A stretch of 64,000 nucleotides of DNA from Oscillospiraceae bacterium (GTDB lineage: Bacteria > Bacillota > Clostridia > Oscillospirales > Ruminococcaceae): contig JAFQBH010000009.1 of the NCBI GenBank assembly GCA_017399765.1, forward strand, positions 1 through 64,000, in the 5' to 3' direction. Positions 51,961 through 60,989 of this stretch are shown piece by piece (the stretch's first letter is position 1; every line of letters starts with the position of its first letter). The notes under the pieces are model-generated. The model was not told the DNA's origin. It saw only the letters and a list, made by a program, of their open reading frames with translations, and ran no database searches. The position numbers were made by a program, and so were the translations under genes.

Positions 51961-52911
51961 TCAGAAACCGAGAAGTCCGGCGCCGATGATTCCAGCAGAA
52001 TTTCCGAGAGTTGCTTTTACAACTTTGGGAGCGGCAATGGTATCGCTTGCAACGCAAAGTTTTGCAACTTTTTCGTTGAGAGGATCAAGAAGGGAAGCTC
52101 CCTGGTTGGAAACTCCGCCGCCGAGAACAATAACTTCCGGGCGGAACATATTTACGATTCCGGAAATTCCGTCGGCAAGATAGTCGATATACTGTTCAAC
52201 AACGGCTTTGCCGGTTTCGTCACCCTGATCTGCGGCATCAAAAGCGGTTCTTCCGCCGATGTTGTCAAGATTGCCTTCACACATTTCCCAGATAAGGGAT
52301 TCGGGATGCTGTTCCGCAGCTTCGCGGGTTTCGCGCTTAAGAGCGTTTGCGCTTCCGTAAACTTCAAAGCAGCCTTTTCTGCCGCAGGCGCACTGAACAC
52401 CGTTATGAACAAGCGGAATATGTCCGTATTCTCCGCCGAAACCATTGAATCCGGGGAAGAGTTTTCCGTTTGCAACAGCTCCGCCGCCGATTCCGGTTCC
52501 AAGAGTTATCATAATAAGGCTTTGATACTGTTTTCCGGAGCCGGAATGGTATTCGCCAATTGCGGCGCAGTCAGCGTCGTTTCCGAGATAAACCGGAAGA
52601 CCGATTTTTTCTTCAAGGAAGGAAACGGCGTCAACGTTGTGCCAGTTGATGTTTGCGGCAAGAATAACCGGTCCTTTGGGTCCTTTAATAAGACCGGGAA
52701 TACCGATTCCGACGAAAACTATGTTTTCTTTTTCAATTCCGCAATCTTCAATGCATTTTTTGGTGCCGTCCGCCATCTGAGTAAGAAGAGCTTCGGGATT
52801 TTTGTTGTCCTCGACAGGAACGCTTGTTTTAAAAACAAGTTCGCCTTCTTCGCTGACAATACCGATTCCGATGTTTGTTCCGCCAAGGTCGATTGCTGCT
52901 GAATATTTCAT
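51961..52911 (-). CDS. ROK family glucokinase
   Basis: 316 residues. The N-terminal phosphate loop is AAIDLGGTNIGIGIV (about 5-19). VGIGIPG, LGNDADCAAIGEYHSGSG and ITLGTGIGGG form the sugar and ATP sites. The ROK zinc motif is CACGRKGCFEVYGS. It is predicted to phosphorylate glucose to glucose-6-phosphate; N-acetylmannosamine or fructose kinases share the fold. ATG at 52911 has AGGAG upstream; the ORF extends to 52938 without a better site. It lies 19 bp downstream of rodA. Confidence 0.92.
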   Translation of the reverse strand: MKYSAAIDLGGTNIGIGIVSEEGELVFKTSVPVEDNKNPEALLTQMADGTKKCIEDCGIEKENIVFVGIGIPGLIKGPKGPVILAANINWHNVDAVSFLEEKIGLPVYLGNDADCAAIGEYHSGSGKQYQSLIMITLGTGIGGGAVANGKLFPGFNGFGGEYGHIPLVHNGVQCACGRKGCFEVYGSANALKRETREAAEQHPESLIWEMCEGNLDNIGGRTAFDAADQGDETGKAVVEQYIDYLADGISGIVNMFRPEVIVLGGGVSNQGASLLDPLNEKVAKLCVASDTIAAPKVVKATLGNSAGIIGAGLLGF

Positions 52912-52930
52912 ATTGCACACTCCTAAAAGA

Positions 52931-54073
52931 TTATTCATAGAAAAGATTGCGGCGACGATGAACGTGCACGCTTAAAAGAAGACCGATTCCGAGATACGTT
53001 ATCGCAATGGAAGTTCCGCCCGCGCTTAAAAGCGGAAGGGTTATTCCGATAACCGGAAGAACACTTATGCACATTCCGATGTTGATGATACACTGGAAAA
53101 AGAACATTGCGAAAACGCCGTAGCAAATATATGCTCCCAAAGGATCAAGAGCGATTTTTGCGTCATAAATTGCCCTGAAGCAAATTCCGAAGAGAAGCGA
53201 AAGAACAATCAAAGCTCCGACAAATCCAAGTGCCTGGCAGATGAAAGAAAACACAAAGTCGTTATGCATTTTCGGAACGTACCAGTAACTTTCCTTAAAA
53301 AGTCCTTCCCCCTGAAGCTGACCAAGACCGATGGAAATTCGGCTTAGCCTTTGCTGATAATCCGCGCCGAGCGGGTCTGCATATTCGGTAAAATAAACCG
53401 CAAGAAAACGGGTCCGCTGGTCGTCGGTAAGAAAATATTGCCATACAATCGGAATTGCCGCCGCCACAACAGGAATTGCAGCAACGATATATTTCCAGCT
53501 CAATCCCGCAGCAAAAAGCATAGTCAGGAAAATAAAGCCGAAGATAAGCGCGGTTCCGTCGTCCCCTTGAAAATGTATGAGAACAACCGGAAAAGCTCCG
53601 TGAAGGCAAAGCAGAACAAGGTTCATCGGGCGGTTAAGTTCATTGCGCACTTTTGAAAGATGATAGGCAAAACTTAAAATAAAACAAATTTTTAAAAGTT
53701 CCGAAGGCTGGAAGGTAAGACCAAAGGGAAGGCGGAGCCAGGCCTTGTCGTCGATGCTTTCGTCGACCTGCATTCCGATAAAAAACGTTAGGATTACAAG
53801 AAAAACAGAAGCAGGCATATAAAGTTTCCAAAGTTTCGCCAGAAAGTGATAATCGAAGTTTGAAAGAATAATTGCTGCGGAAATTCCAAGCAGGGAAGCC
53901 AGAACCTGAACAAGTGCGACTCTGTCGCCGATATCAAGGGTTGCTGCCTGGTTTGAATTTACAAGGGAATACTGACAAAGAATTCCGAGTAAGGAAATTG
54001 AAACGCAGAAAAAAAGAAGCCATTTATCCACAGCGGCAAAATATTTTTTTATAAATTCGCGGATTTTTTTCAT
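52931..54073 (-). CDS. rodA: RodA/FtsW/SpoVE family peptidoglycan glycosyltransferase
   Basis: 380-residue SEDS protein with ten helices. GLTFQPSELLKICFILSFAY carries the conserved FQPSE, then FQGDDGTALIFGFIFLTML, SYWYVPKMHNDFVFSFICQA, and the C-terminal LPVIGITLPLLSAGGTSI. It polymerises lipid II with a class B PBP partner for cell elongation. Length and sequence fit RodA better than FtsW, though a SpoVE-like role cannot be excluded. AAGGAGG precedes ATG at 54073. It is divergent from tsaE. Confidence 0.92.
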   Translation of the reverse strand: MKKIREFIKKYFAAVDKWLLFFCVSISLLGILCQYSLVNSNQAATLDIGDRVALVQVLASLLGISAAIILSNFDYHFLAKLWKLYMPASVFLVILTFFIGMQVDESIDDKAWLRLPFGLTFQPSELLKICFILSFAYHLSKVRNELNRPMNLVLLCLHGAFPVVLIHFQGDDGTALIFGFIFLTMLFAAGLSWKYIVAAIPVVAAAIPIVWQYFLTDDQRTRFLAVYFTEYADPLGADYQQRLSRISIGLGQLQGEGLFKESYWYVPKMHNDFVFSFICQALGFVGALIVLSLLFGICFRAIYDAKIALDPLGAYICYGVFAMFFFQCIINIGMCISVLPVIGITLPLLSAGGTSIAITYLGIGLLLSVHVHRRRNLFYE

Positions 54074-54166
54074 TAAAGGCCTCCTTTTTCGTAAATTGCT
54101 TATCTAAAATATTATAATAACATTTTAATACAAATTTGTAAACCACGGTTAAATTACATTTTAATA

Positions 54167-54195
54167 TTGCGAAAACTGGCGAAATATAGTATTAT
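54167..54195 (+). promoter_or_regulatory. SigA-type promoter of the tsaE operon
   Basis: TTGCGA (54167-54172), a 17-bp spacer and TATTAT (54190-54195). Confidence 0.5.
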
Positions 54196-54233
54196 ATTAA
54201 GTTAGAGAATTTATTAAAAGGAGGCGGAGGTTT

Positions 54234-54659
54234 TTGGAAAAAATCATTGTGAAAAGCGAAGCGGAAACCGCCGCTTTTGCCAAAGAATTTGCAAAAACGC
54301 TTAAACCCGGCGATATAATCGCTTTTAAGGGCGGTCTTGGCGCCGGAAAAACAACTTTCACAAGATATATGTGCGAAGCTCTCGATTGCCGGGACGATGT
54401 TTCCAGCCCGACATTTGCCCTTGTTCATTGTTACCGTGCAAAATTTCCGGTCTGCCATTTTGATATGTACCGCATAAACACTTTTGATGACCTTTATTCC
54501 ACCGGTTTTTTTGATTATCTCGATTCCGGCGCGGTGCTTGTTATCGAATGGAGCGAAAATATAATCGATTTTATCGGCGATGAGGAAATCATCACCGTTG
54601 ATATAAAACGACTCGGAGATTCCGAAAGGGAAATTACCGTTGAAAGGGGCGAAGGATAA
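54234..54659 (+). CDS. tsaE: tRNA t6A synthesis ATPase TsaE
   Basis: 141-residue P-loop ATPase that supports TsaB/TsaD in N6-threonylcarbamoyladenosine formation at tRNA position 37. Motifs are AFKGGLGAGKTTFTRYMCE (P-loop, about 35-50), DDVSSPTFALVH, and VLVIEWSENI (Walker B). The start is TTG at 54234, with AAGGAGG at 54218-54224 (9-bp spacing). It is first in tsaE-tsaB-rpiB-upp-ruvX. tsaD is not in the window. Confidence 0.95.
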   Translation: MEKIIVKSEAETAAFAKEFAKTLKPGDIIAFKGGLGAGKTTFTRYMCEALDCRDDVSSPTFALVHCYRAKFPVCHFDMYRINTFDDLYSTGFFDYLDSGAVLVIEWSENIIDFIGDEEIITVDIKRLGDSEREITVERGEG

Positions 54660-54660
54660 G

Positions 54661-55371
54661 ATGAGGATTCTCGGTTTTGATACTTCCGCAAAAGCGGCTT
54701 CCGTTGCTCTTTCCGAAAACGGAAAGCTTGTTTCCGAATTTTATCTCGACAGCGGTTTTACCCACAGCGAAACCGTTCTTCCAATGGCAAAAGCCGTTCT
54801 CGATGCAGCAAGGATAACCCCGGCGGACGTTGACCTTTTTGCAGTTAACTGCGGTCCCGGTTCCTTCACCGGACTTCGAATCGGAATTGCGGCGGTAAAA
54901 GCTCTTGGAATGAGCCTTGAAAAACCCTGCGCCGCAGTTTCAACCCTTGAAGCTCTTGCATATAATATGCAGAGTTTTTCCGGAATAATCTGCGCCGCAA
55001 TGGACGCAAGATGCAACCAGGTTTACACCGCTTTTTTTGAAAGCGACGGAACTTCTGTAAAACGCCTTTGTGAGGACAGAGCCGTTTCGACGGACGTCCT
55101 TTTTGAGGATATAAAAAAATACGTTTCCGAAACGGGAGAAAAGGTTATGCTCGTCGGTGACGGCGCAAACCTTTGCCTTAAAAAATTCGGGGACGAATTT
55201 GTAAAAAAAGCGCCTTCCCAGCTTGTTCTCGGACATGCCTCCGGAACCTGCATTGCCGCGGAAAAGATTTTTGAAAGCGGCAAAACCGTTTCCGCCGGGG
55301 AACTTGTTCCGAACTATCTTCGCCTTGCACAGGCGGAAAGAGAAAAACTTCAGAAAGAGGGTAAATTATGA
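54661..55371 (+). CDS. tsaB: tRNA t6A synthesis scaffold TsaB
   Basis: 236 residues of the ASKHA fold, an inactive TsaD paralogue that scaffolds t6A synthesis. ILGFDTSAKAASVALSENGK, FTHSETVLPM and VNCGPGSFTGLRIGIAAVKAL are diagnostic. ATG at 54661 lies just after the tsaE stop, with AAGGAT upstream. Its TGA overlaps the rpiB start by 4 bp. Confidence 0.96.
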   Translation: MRILGFDTSAKAASVALSENGKLVSEFYLDSGFTHSETVLPMAKAVLDAARITPADVDLFAVNCGPGSFTGLRIGIAAVKALGMSLEKPCAAVSTLEALAYNMQSFSGIICAAMDARCNQVYTAFFESDGTSVKRLCEDRAVSTDVLFEDIKKYVSETGEKVMLVGDGANLCLKKFGDEFVKKAPSQLVLGHASGTCIAAEKIFESGKTVSAGELVPNYLRLAQAEREKLQKEGKL

Positions 55372-55805
55372 TCGCACTTGGTTCCGACCACGGCGGCTTC
55401 CTCTATAAAGAGGAGCTTAAAAAACATCTTGATGAAAAAGGTATCGAATATATCGATTTCGGTACAGACAGCACCGCTTCCTGCGATTATCCCGTTTATG
55501 CGGAAAAAGTATGCAAAGCAATTCAGTCCGGCGAATGTGAAAAAGGAATCCTTATCTGCGGAACCGGAATCGGAATGAGCATTTGCGCAAACAAATTCAA
55601 AGGAATTCGCGCGGCTTGCTGCGGCGACTATTTTTCCGCAGAATTTACCAGAAAACATAACGATTCCAACGTCCTTTGCATGGGCGCAAGAACAATAGGC
55701 GCAGGTGTTGCCCTTCAGCTTGCGGATATTTTCCTTTCCACCGAATTTGAAGGCGGACGCCACCAGAAACGCGTTGATATGATCACCGCCTTCGAGGAAG
55801 AATAA
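55368..55805 (+). CDS. rpiB: Ribose-5-phosphate isomerase B
   Basis: 145-residue RpiB/LacA-fold isomerase linking ribose-5-phosphate and ribulose-5-phosphate. [19 protein letters not shown] opens the protein. Catalytic Cys lies in [10 protein letters not shown] or [20 protein letters not shown] (ligand loop), and [20 protein letters not shown] follows. It could also act on allose-6-phosphate. ATGA overlap with tsaB indicates translational coupling. Confidence 0.94.
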   Translation: MIALGSDHGGFLYKEELKKHLDEKGIEYIDFGTDSTASCDYPVYAEKVCKAIQSGECEKGILICGTGIGMSICANKFKGIRAACCGDYFSAEFTRKHNDSNVLCMGARTIGAGVALQLADIFLSTEFEGGRHQKRVDMITAFEEE

Positions 55806-55875
55806 AATGCCCGTTATATCGAAGTTCGATTACGATAATTTTTATGACATATTTTTTAAGGGGGAACCGAATATT

Positions 55876-56505
55876 ATGAAAAAACCTTTCATTCTTGACC
55901 ATCCGCTTGTTCAGCACAAACTTTCCATTCTCAGAAGAACCACCACCGGAACCAAAGATTTCCGTGAACTTATCAGCGAAATCGGAAACCTTCTTTGCTA
56001 TGAAGCAACCCGCGACCTTGAACTTGAACCGGTCGAAATCGAAACCCCTATGTGCAAATGCACCGCAAAACAGCTTAAAGGAAAAGCTCCGGTAATCGTT
56101 CCGATCCTCAGAGCGGGTCTTGGAATGGTCGATGGTCTCCAGCGCCTTATGCCCAGCGCAAGAGTTGGTCACATCGGTCTTTATCGTGATGAAGAAACCG
56201 CACAGCCCATTGAATATTTCTGCAAACTTCCCGTTGATATTGCGGAATGCAGAGTTTTCCTTGTTGACCCGATGCTTGCAACCGGCGGAAGCGCCATCGA
56301 CGCAATCGGTCAGCTTAAAAAACGCGGCGTTAAAAACATCAGCTTCCTCTGCATTATTGCTGCTCCGGAAGGTCTTGAAAGACTTAACGTTGCACATCCG
56401 GACGTACAGATCTACTGCGCCGCTCTTGATGACCACCTTAACGAAGTAAACTATATCGTTCCCGGCCTTGGCGATGCAGGCGACAGAATTTTCGGTACCA
56501 AATAA
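55876..56505 (+). CDS. upp: Uracil phosphoribosyltransferase
   Basis: 209-residue enzyme that makes UMP from uracil and PRPP. Motifs are [27 protein letters not shown], the PRPP loop [15 protein letters not shown], and C-terminal [18 protein letters not shown] place the start at ATG 55876, giving the standard length and [19 protein letters not shown] lies upstream. An in-frame ATG at 55807 would add 23 unusual residues. It overlaps ruvX by one base. Confidence 0.96.
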   Translation: MKKPFILDHPLVQHKLSILRRTTTGTKDFRELISEIGNLLCYEATRDLELEPVEIETPMCKCTAKQLKGKAPVIVPILRAGLGMVDGLQRLMPSARVGHIGLYRDEETAQPIEYFCKLPVDIAECRVFLVDPMLATGGSAIDAIGQLKKRGVKNISFLCIIAAPEGLERLNVAHPDVQIYCAALDDHLNEVNYIVPGLGDAGDRIFGTK

Positions 56506-56933
56506 TGAAAATTATGTCCGTAGATTTCGGCGACGCAAGAACCGGAATCGCTATGTGCGATAAAACGGAATTTCTTGCTTCTCCGATAACCGTTATCCAC
56601 GAAAAACGCTTTGAGCACGCAATTGAAAAAACCGCCGCCGCCGCAATTGAAAACAAAGCGGAAGCGGTTATTGTCGGTCTGCCGCTTAACATGAACGGCT
56701 CGGAAGGTCCGCGTGCGGAACTTTGCCGGGAATTTGCCGCAAAACTTGCAGAAAAAATCGAAGTTCCGGTAAGAATGTGGGACGAGCGCCAGACGACCGT
56801 TTCCGCCGCCGGTTTTCTTAACGAAACCGACACCCGCGGCAAAAAGCGCAAGGCAGTTATAGATGCCGTTGCGGCCGTTATTATCCTCGACAGTTACCTT
56901 CAATGGCGCAAAAACCACCCGGGCGAATTTTAA
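56505..56933 (+). CDS. ruvX: Putative pre-16S rRNA nuclease / Holliday junction resolvase-like YqgF
   Basis: 142-residue RNase H-fold protein. SVDFGDARTGIAMCDKTE carries the first catalytic Asp, AVIVGLPLNMNGSEGPRA the conserved GLP, VRMWDERQTTVSAA the second acidic site, and IDAVAAVIILDSYL the last Asp. YqgF matures the 5' end of 16S rRNA in E. coli. TAATG overlap with upp. It ends the operon. Confidence 0.93.
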   Translation: MKIMSVDFGDARTGIAMCDKTEFLASPITVIHEKRFEHAIEKTAAAAIENKAEAVIVGLPLNMNGSEGPRAELCREFAAKLAEKIEVPVRMWDERQTTVSAAGFLNETDTRGKKRKAVIDAVAAVIILDSYLQWRKNHPGEF

Positions 56934-56936
56934 ATT

Positions 56937-56993
56937 TGCCTCCCTTGCCTAAAGGGAGGGGGACCGTTGCCGTATGGCACGGTGGAGGGATTC
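56937..56993 (+). repeat. Palindromic repeat family 1, unit f
   Basis: Essentially identical to unit e at 42.9 kb: CCTCCCTT...AAGGGAGG, ACCGTTGCC-GTAT-GGCACGGT, GGAGGGATTC. It starts 4 bp after the ruvX stop. Confidence 0.88.
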
Positions 56994-57003
56994 ATTCAAA
57001 AAC

Positions 57004-57029
57004 CGTAGGGAACGGTCTTGACCGTTCCG
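57004..57029. repeat. Palindromic repeat family 2
   Basis: GTAGGGAACGGTCTTGACCGTTCC, identical to the copy at 13784-13807. Confidence 0.88.
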
Positions 57030-57033
57030 GAAT

Positions 57034-57076
57034 AAAAAAAGCACAGCCTTCCTTTTCGGAAGGCTGTGCTTTTTTT
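57034..57076 (+). terminator. Intrinsic terminator of the tsaE-ruvX operon
   Basis: A 19-bp arm AAAAAAAGCACAGCCTTCC pairs with its complement after loop TTTTC, with a T-run. A strong hairpin that lies beyond the two repeats. Confidence 0.92.
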
Positions 57077-57106
57077 GTGGTTTTGAAAAGAAAAGAGGGG
57101 AAAGCG

Positions 57107-57163
57107 ATGAAAAAATTTCGACTTTTTCTGTTGCTGTGCCTATATTATATCGTTAAATTATGA
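57107..57163 (+). CDS. Possible 18-residue hydrophobic peptide
   Basis: ORF MKKFRLFLLLCLYYIVKL with GAGGGGAAA upstream of ATG at 57107. It has a basic N-terminus followed by a single hydrophobic stretch, the layout of type I toxin or small membrane peptides. It follows a strong terminator, and I see no clear promoter. It may be chance in an AT-rich stretch. Confidence 0.25.
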   Translation: MKKFRLFLLLCLYYIVKL

Positions 57164-57205
57164 GCATAATTCGCGGATTTTTTTAATAAAATGTAAAGAT
57201 ATATG

Positions 57206-57246
57206 CCAAAAAGGACTATTCCGCAAAGCGGAACAGTCCTTTTTGG
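57206..57246 (-). terminator. Intrinsic terminator of RNase P RNA
   Basis: A 19-bp imperfect stem (CCAAAAAGGACT...AGTCCTTTTTGG) with an AAA loop, directly after the RNA's 3' end on the minus strand. Confidence 0.88.
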
Positions 57247-57247
57247 C

Positions 57248-57596
57248 GTGACCGGAAAATAAGCCGGGTTCTGTAATGACGACAATCTATCTTCGCCGCC
57301 GGTCGCCCGTGCGGCTTTAATGCCACCTTTGCGAAGCGCACCGGGCCGGTGCGGAATCTTCTGTACGGTGTTGCTCCGGATAGGGTTTACATACCCTCTA
57401 TGTTACCATAGAACGTGGTGAGCTCTTACCTCGCCTTTCCACCCTTACCAGCAAAAGCTGGCGGTATATCTCTGTTGCACTCTCCCTGGGGTCACCCCCG
57501 GCTGCCGTTAGCAGCTACCCTTGCCCTTGGAGCCCGGACTTTCCTCGCGCGCGTCCTTTCGGAACTGCGTCCGCTGCCGTCCTTTCCGCTCACGGG
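57248..57596 (-). ncRNA. rnpB: RNase P RNA, bacterial class A
   Basis: Catalytic RNA that trims tRNA 5' leaders. On the minus strand the 5' part has GAGGAAAGTCCGGGCTCC (plus 57529-57546). The middle has GGTAAGGGTGGAAAGGCGAGG (plus about 57427-57448, shown in part), and the 3' end has AGAACCCGGCTTA, all hallmark conserved segments. It is the ancestral A type rather than the Bacillus B type. Promoter TTGACA-17-TATAAT lies at 57630-57602, placing the 5' end near 57596. The ends are approximate. Confidence 0.95.
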
Positions 57597-57601
57597 TTAA
57601 T

Positions 57602-57630
57602 ATTATAAACCATCAAAAAGAATCTGTCAA
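57602..57630 (-). promoter_or_regulatory. SigA promoter of rnpB
   Basis: On the minus strand: TTGACA (57630-57625), a 17-bp spacer and TATAAT (57607-57602). A perfect consensus, as expected for an abundant RNA. Confidence 0.9.
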
Positions 57631-57682
57631 ATTTATACGGAAACTTCGGCAAAAAATTTTTTGAAATTTTTGCCGAAGAAAC

Positions 57683-57711
57683 TTGCAATTTAAAGCATTA
57701 AAGCATATAAT
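57683..57711 (+). promoter_or_regulatory. SigA promoter of gdhA
   Basis: TTGCAA (57683-57688), a 17-bp spacer and TATAAT (57706-57711), 35 bp before the gdhA start. Confidence 0.75.
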
Positions 57712-57713
57712 GA

Positions 57714-59096
<1,383 letters not shown>

Positions 59097-59116
59097 TAAA
59101 TGTATATAGTTTAAAG

Positions 59117-59147
59117 AAAAATCCGTGCCGTCAGGCACGGATTTTTT
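59117..59147 (+). terminator. Intrinsic terminator after gdhA
   Basis: AAAAATCCGTGCC / GGCACGGATTTTT with a GTCA loop, then T residues. Confidence 0.92.
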
Positions 59148-59261
59148 GTTTTGGAAAAATAAATTTTCTTAAACGTCAAAAAACACCCCGAAAATCGCGA
59201 AAATGTTGATATTATACAAATAAAGCAAAAAAAGGTTGTTGATTTTAACAACGGATGAAAT

Positions 59262-59290
59262 TTGAAAAATACAACCAAAAATTGTAAAAT
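59262..59290 (+). promoter_or_regulatory. SigA-type promoter of a small gene
   Basis: TTGAAA (59262-59267), a 17-bp spacer and TAAAAT (59285-59290). An inverted repeat GTTGTT-GATTTT-AACAAC (about 59234-59251) lies just upstream and could be an operator. Confidence 0.5.
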
Positions 59291-59353
59291 AATGGATATT
59301 GGTTTGGCTTTATTATATATTATTACATTAAATATTTTGAGGAGGATATTTTA

Positions 59354-59581
59354 ATGGAACAAGAGGGGATAAATCCGGAGTATCGGGTGATCGGGGAAGA
59401 AGAAATGTTCGGAATTTTCGGTGAAGAAAAATCAACCGGCGAAAATGTTTTTATAAAACAGATTTCTCCCGAGCCGGAAACCGTTTTCCGCCTTGCGGAA
59501 ATTCTTAACAAAAATAAGGTTTCGGTCCACCATGCAAAAGATGTTATAAAAGACTGTCTTTTAAATCCGTTATATAAATAA
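59354..59581 (+). CDS. Small hypothetical protein, DUF6514-like
   Basis: 75 residues, cytosolic. The pattern, a short beta region (YRVIGEEEMFGIF), an isoleucine/proline turn (IKQISPEPETVFRLAEILN), and a helix ending NKVSVHHAKDVIKDCL, resembles the small clostridial DUF6514 proteins as I remember them; this is tentative. GAGGAGG precedes ATG at 59354. It has its own promoter. Function is unknown. Confidence 0.65.
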   Translation: MEQEGINPEYRVIGEEEMFGIFGEEKSTGENVFIKQISPEPETVFRLAEILNKNKVSVHHAKDVIKDCLLNPLYK

Positions 59582-59975
59582 AAAACAGGCGCCCGTTTGG
59601 GAGTATTTCATAAAGAAGCAGTCGTTATTTTTTGGCGGCGGTAATATAGCCGAGCCAAAAAGATAAAATGAAAACCGTTGCCGACTCCGAGCGGCGACGG
59701 TCGATATCAGAAATAATGTTCGTCCGGTGGAGCGTTTTAGTCCCCTTTTGAAAGGGGACAGCGTTTGCGGGAGCAAACAGCAGGGGATAGAAAAACTTTT
59801 CTTTCAGGTACAACCCGGTTTCTTTTGGTTTTACAAAAGAAATGGGGTTGTATCTATATAAAAGCGGAACGGTTAAGACCGTTCCCTACAATAAAAACGG
59901 GCGGATAATATCCGTCCCTACATTTTTATTTGCAGCTTTTTGTGTAAAAAATCGTATGTTTGAAAAAACTGCGGA
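59582..59975. repeat. Gene-free mosaic of palindromic repeats
   Basis: No convincing gene. From left to right it holds GGCGGCGG...TTGCCGACTCCGAGCGGCGACGG (in parts, about 59633-59702). A family-1 unit follows at 59738-59788 (CCCCTTTTGAAAGGGG, GTTTGC-GGGA-GCAAAC, GCAGGGGAT). Family-2 units lie at 59866-59889 (GGAACGGTTAAGACCGTTCC then CTAC) and 59898-59921 (GGGCGGATAATATCCGTCC then CTAC). The rest is unassigned. Confidence 0.7.
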
Positions 59976-59977
59976 TA

Positions 59978-60014
59978 AAAAAACAGCAACACTTCCATGC
60001 GAAATGCTGCTGTT
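59978..60014 (-). terminator. Intrinsic terminator of the rnf/Gx region
   Basis: On the minus strand AACAGCAGCATTT pairs with AAGTGTTGCTGTT (two G-T pairs) around a short loop, followed by a T-run. It lies 19 bp beyond the last gene. Confidence 0.8.
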
Positions 60015-60032
60015 CGGACGCCTGGTTTTTTA

Positions 60033-60527
60033 TCAGAGCCTTATGTTTTTAAATCTGTTTATAACAAGTCCGGAAACAATTCCGATAACAACGCCGGTTG
60101 CGGTACCGGTTATGATGAGCACCGGGAGATAAAGGGCAATCTGCTCTGTTCCGAGGAGAATTACAGCCATTATTATCTGTCCGACGTTGTGCATGATTCC
60201 GCCGGCAATGGAAACGCCGATAAAGGAAAATTTATCGGTCTTTTTAAGAATCCACATCACCGAAAGAGAAAGCACCGCGCCGGCAATGCTGTAAGCCATT
60301 GCCATAACGTTGCTGAAAAGAAGCGAAACGAGAATAACTCTTATAAGAGAAACCAAAATCGCTTCCTTTGTACCGATTTTATAAAGCACAAAGATTATAA
60401 CTATATTTGCAAGGCCCATTTTGATTCCCGGAACCGCAAAGGAAAGGGGAACCAAAGCCTCTATATACGACATTATCATAGCAAGGGCGATTGTAAGCCC
60501 AAGCATTGCAACTTTTTTTGTTTTCAT
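60033..60527 (-). CDS. Gx transporter family / heptaprenyl diphosphate synthase component I-like membrane protein
   Basis: 164 residues with five or six helices. LGLTIALAMIMSYIEALVP, FAVPGIKMGLANIVII and GGIMHNVGQIIMAVI match the Gx transporter (Hpre_diP_synt_I) family, which has the S-component-like ECF fold. It is the last gene after rnfB and a NusG-II-domain gene, a grouping repeatedly seen in anaerobes and thought to concern quinone, isoprenoid or flavin supply for redox membrane proteins. AAAAGGAAA precedes ATG at 60527. The substrate is unknown. Confidence 0.8.
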   Translation of the reverse strand: MKTKKVAMLGLTIALAMIMSYIEALVPLSFAVPGIKMGLANIVIIFVLYKIGTKEAILVSLIRVILVSLLFSNVMAMAYSIAGAVLSLSVMWILKKTDKFSFIGVSIAGGIMHNVGQIIMAVILLGTEQIALYLPVLIITGTATGVVIGIVSGLVINRFKNIRL

Positions 60528-60536
60528 AATTTCCTT

Positions 60537-60920
60537 TTAAGATACAAAGTCAATTTCGGCTTCTTCTTCGCCGTCAATGGTAATTACTGTTTTGTTCGGA
60601 AGGCAGGTTATTGCCTCGCCGGTTCTGCTGATTGCTCGTTGGTCAACGCAAACATGGTCAGGGCAGGAAGCTTCGGTAATATCAGCTTTTCCGTCCTTTA
60701 TAACAAGAATATTGTATCCGCCGTTTTCGGATTCAAGGCGGATCTCGGTATTTTCGGAAAGGGAATATCTTGCGGTTTCGATTCCGTTAACGGTTACAAC
60801 GGCAAAATCGCCGTCTTTTTTCAAAAGCTCGGTTGCAAGCCAGATTCCCGCGGCAAGAATTATTACCGCAATTCCGAGAATTATATCATTTCTGGTTTTC
60901 TTATCTTTAAACATATCCAT
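60537..60920 (-). CDS. NusG domain II-containing membrane-anchored protein
   Basis: About 127 residues. One N-terminal membrane helix (IILGIAVIILAAGIWLATEL) is followed by an extracytoplasmic beta domain of the NusG_II type (EIRLESENGGYNILVIKDGK, ASCPDHVCVDQRAISRTGEA, ITCLPNKTVITIDG). Cysteines in CPDHVC and TCLPN are typical of this group. It is not a transcription factor despite the domain name. The start is uncertain: ATG 60920 and ATG 60914 are both possible, and the only purine-rich site (GGCGGAG) lies inside a strong hairpin. Position between rnfB and the Gx gene suggests a role with Rnf. Confidence 0.82.
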   Translation of the reverse strand: MDMFKDKKTRNDIILGIAVIILAAGIWLATELLKKDGDFAVVTVNGIETARYSLSENTEIRLESENGGYNILVIKDGKADITEASCPDHVCVDQRAISRTGEAITCLPNKTVITIDGEEEAEIDFVS

Positions 60921-60930
60921 AAGTTTTTTT

Positions 60931-60965
60931 AACGCTCCGCCGCTTATCAAAAGCGGCGGAGCGTT
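60931..60965. other. Strong hairpin between rnfB and the NusG-II gene
   Basis: AACGCTCCGCCGCTT / AAGCGGCGGAGCGTT with a five-base loop. It has a T-run only on the plus strand. In the minus-strand transcript it directly precedes the NusG-II start and holds its only Shine-Dalgarno-like bases, so it may lower translation or protect the rnf mRNA 3' end. Confidence 0.75.
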
Positions 60966-60989
60966 TTTCCTTAAAAAGAGATTTGCAAA

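Noticed and set aside
55807..55875. Longer upp start at ATG 55807
   Set aside because: The extra 23 residues exceed the family length of about 209; [11 protein letters not shown] at 55876 fits. The upstream ATG could be a leader codon, but nothing supports it.
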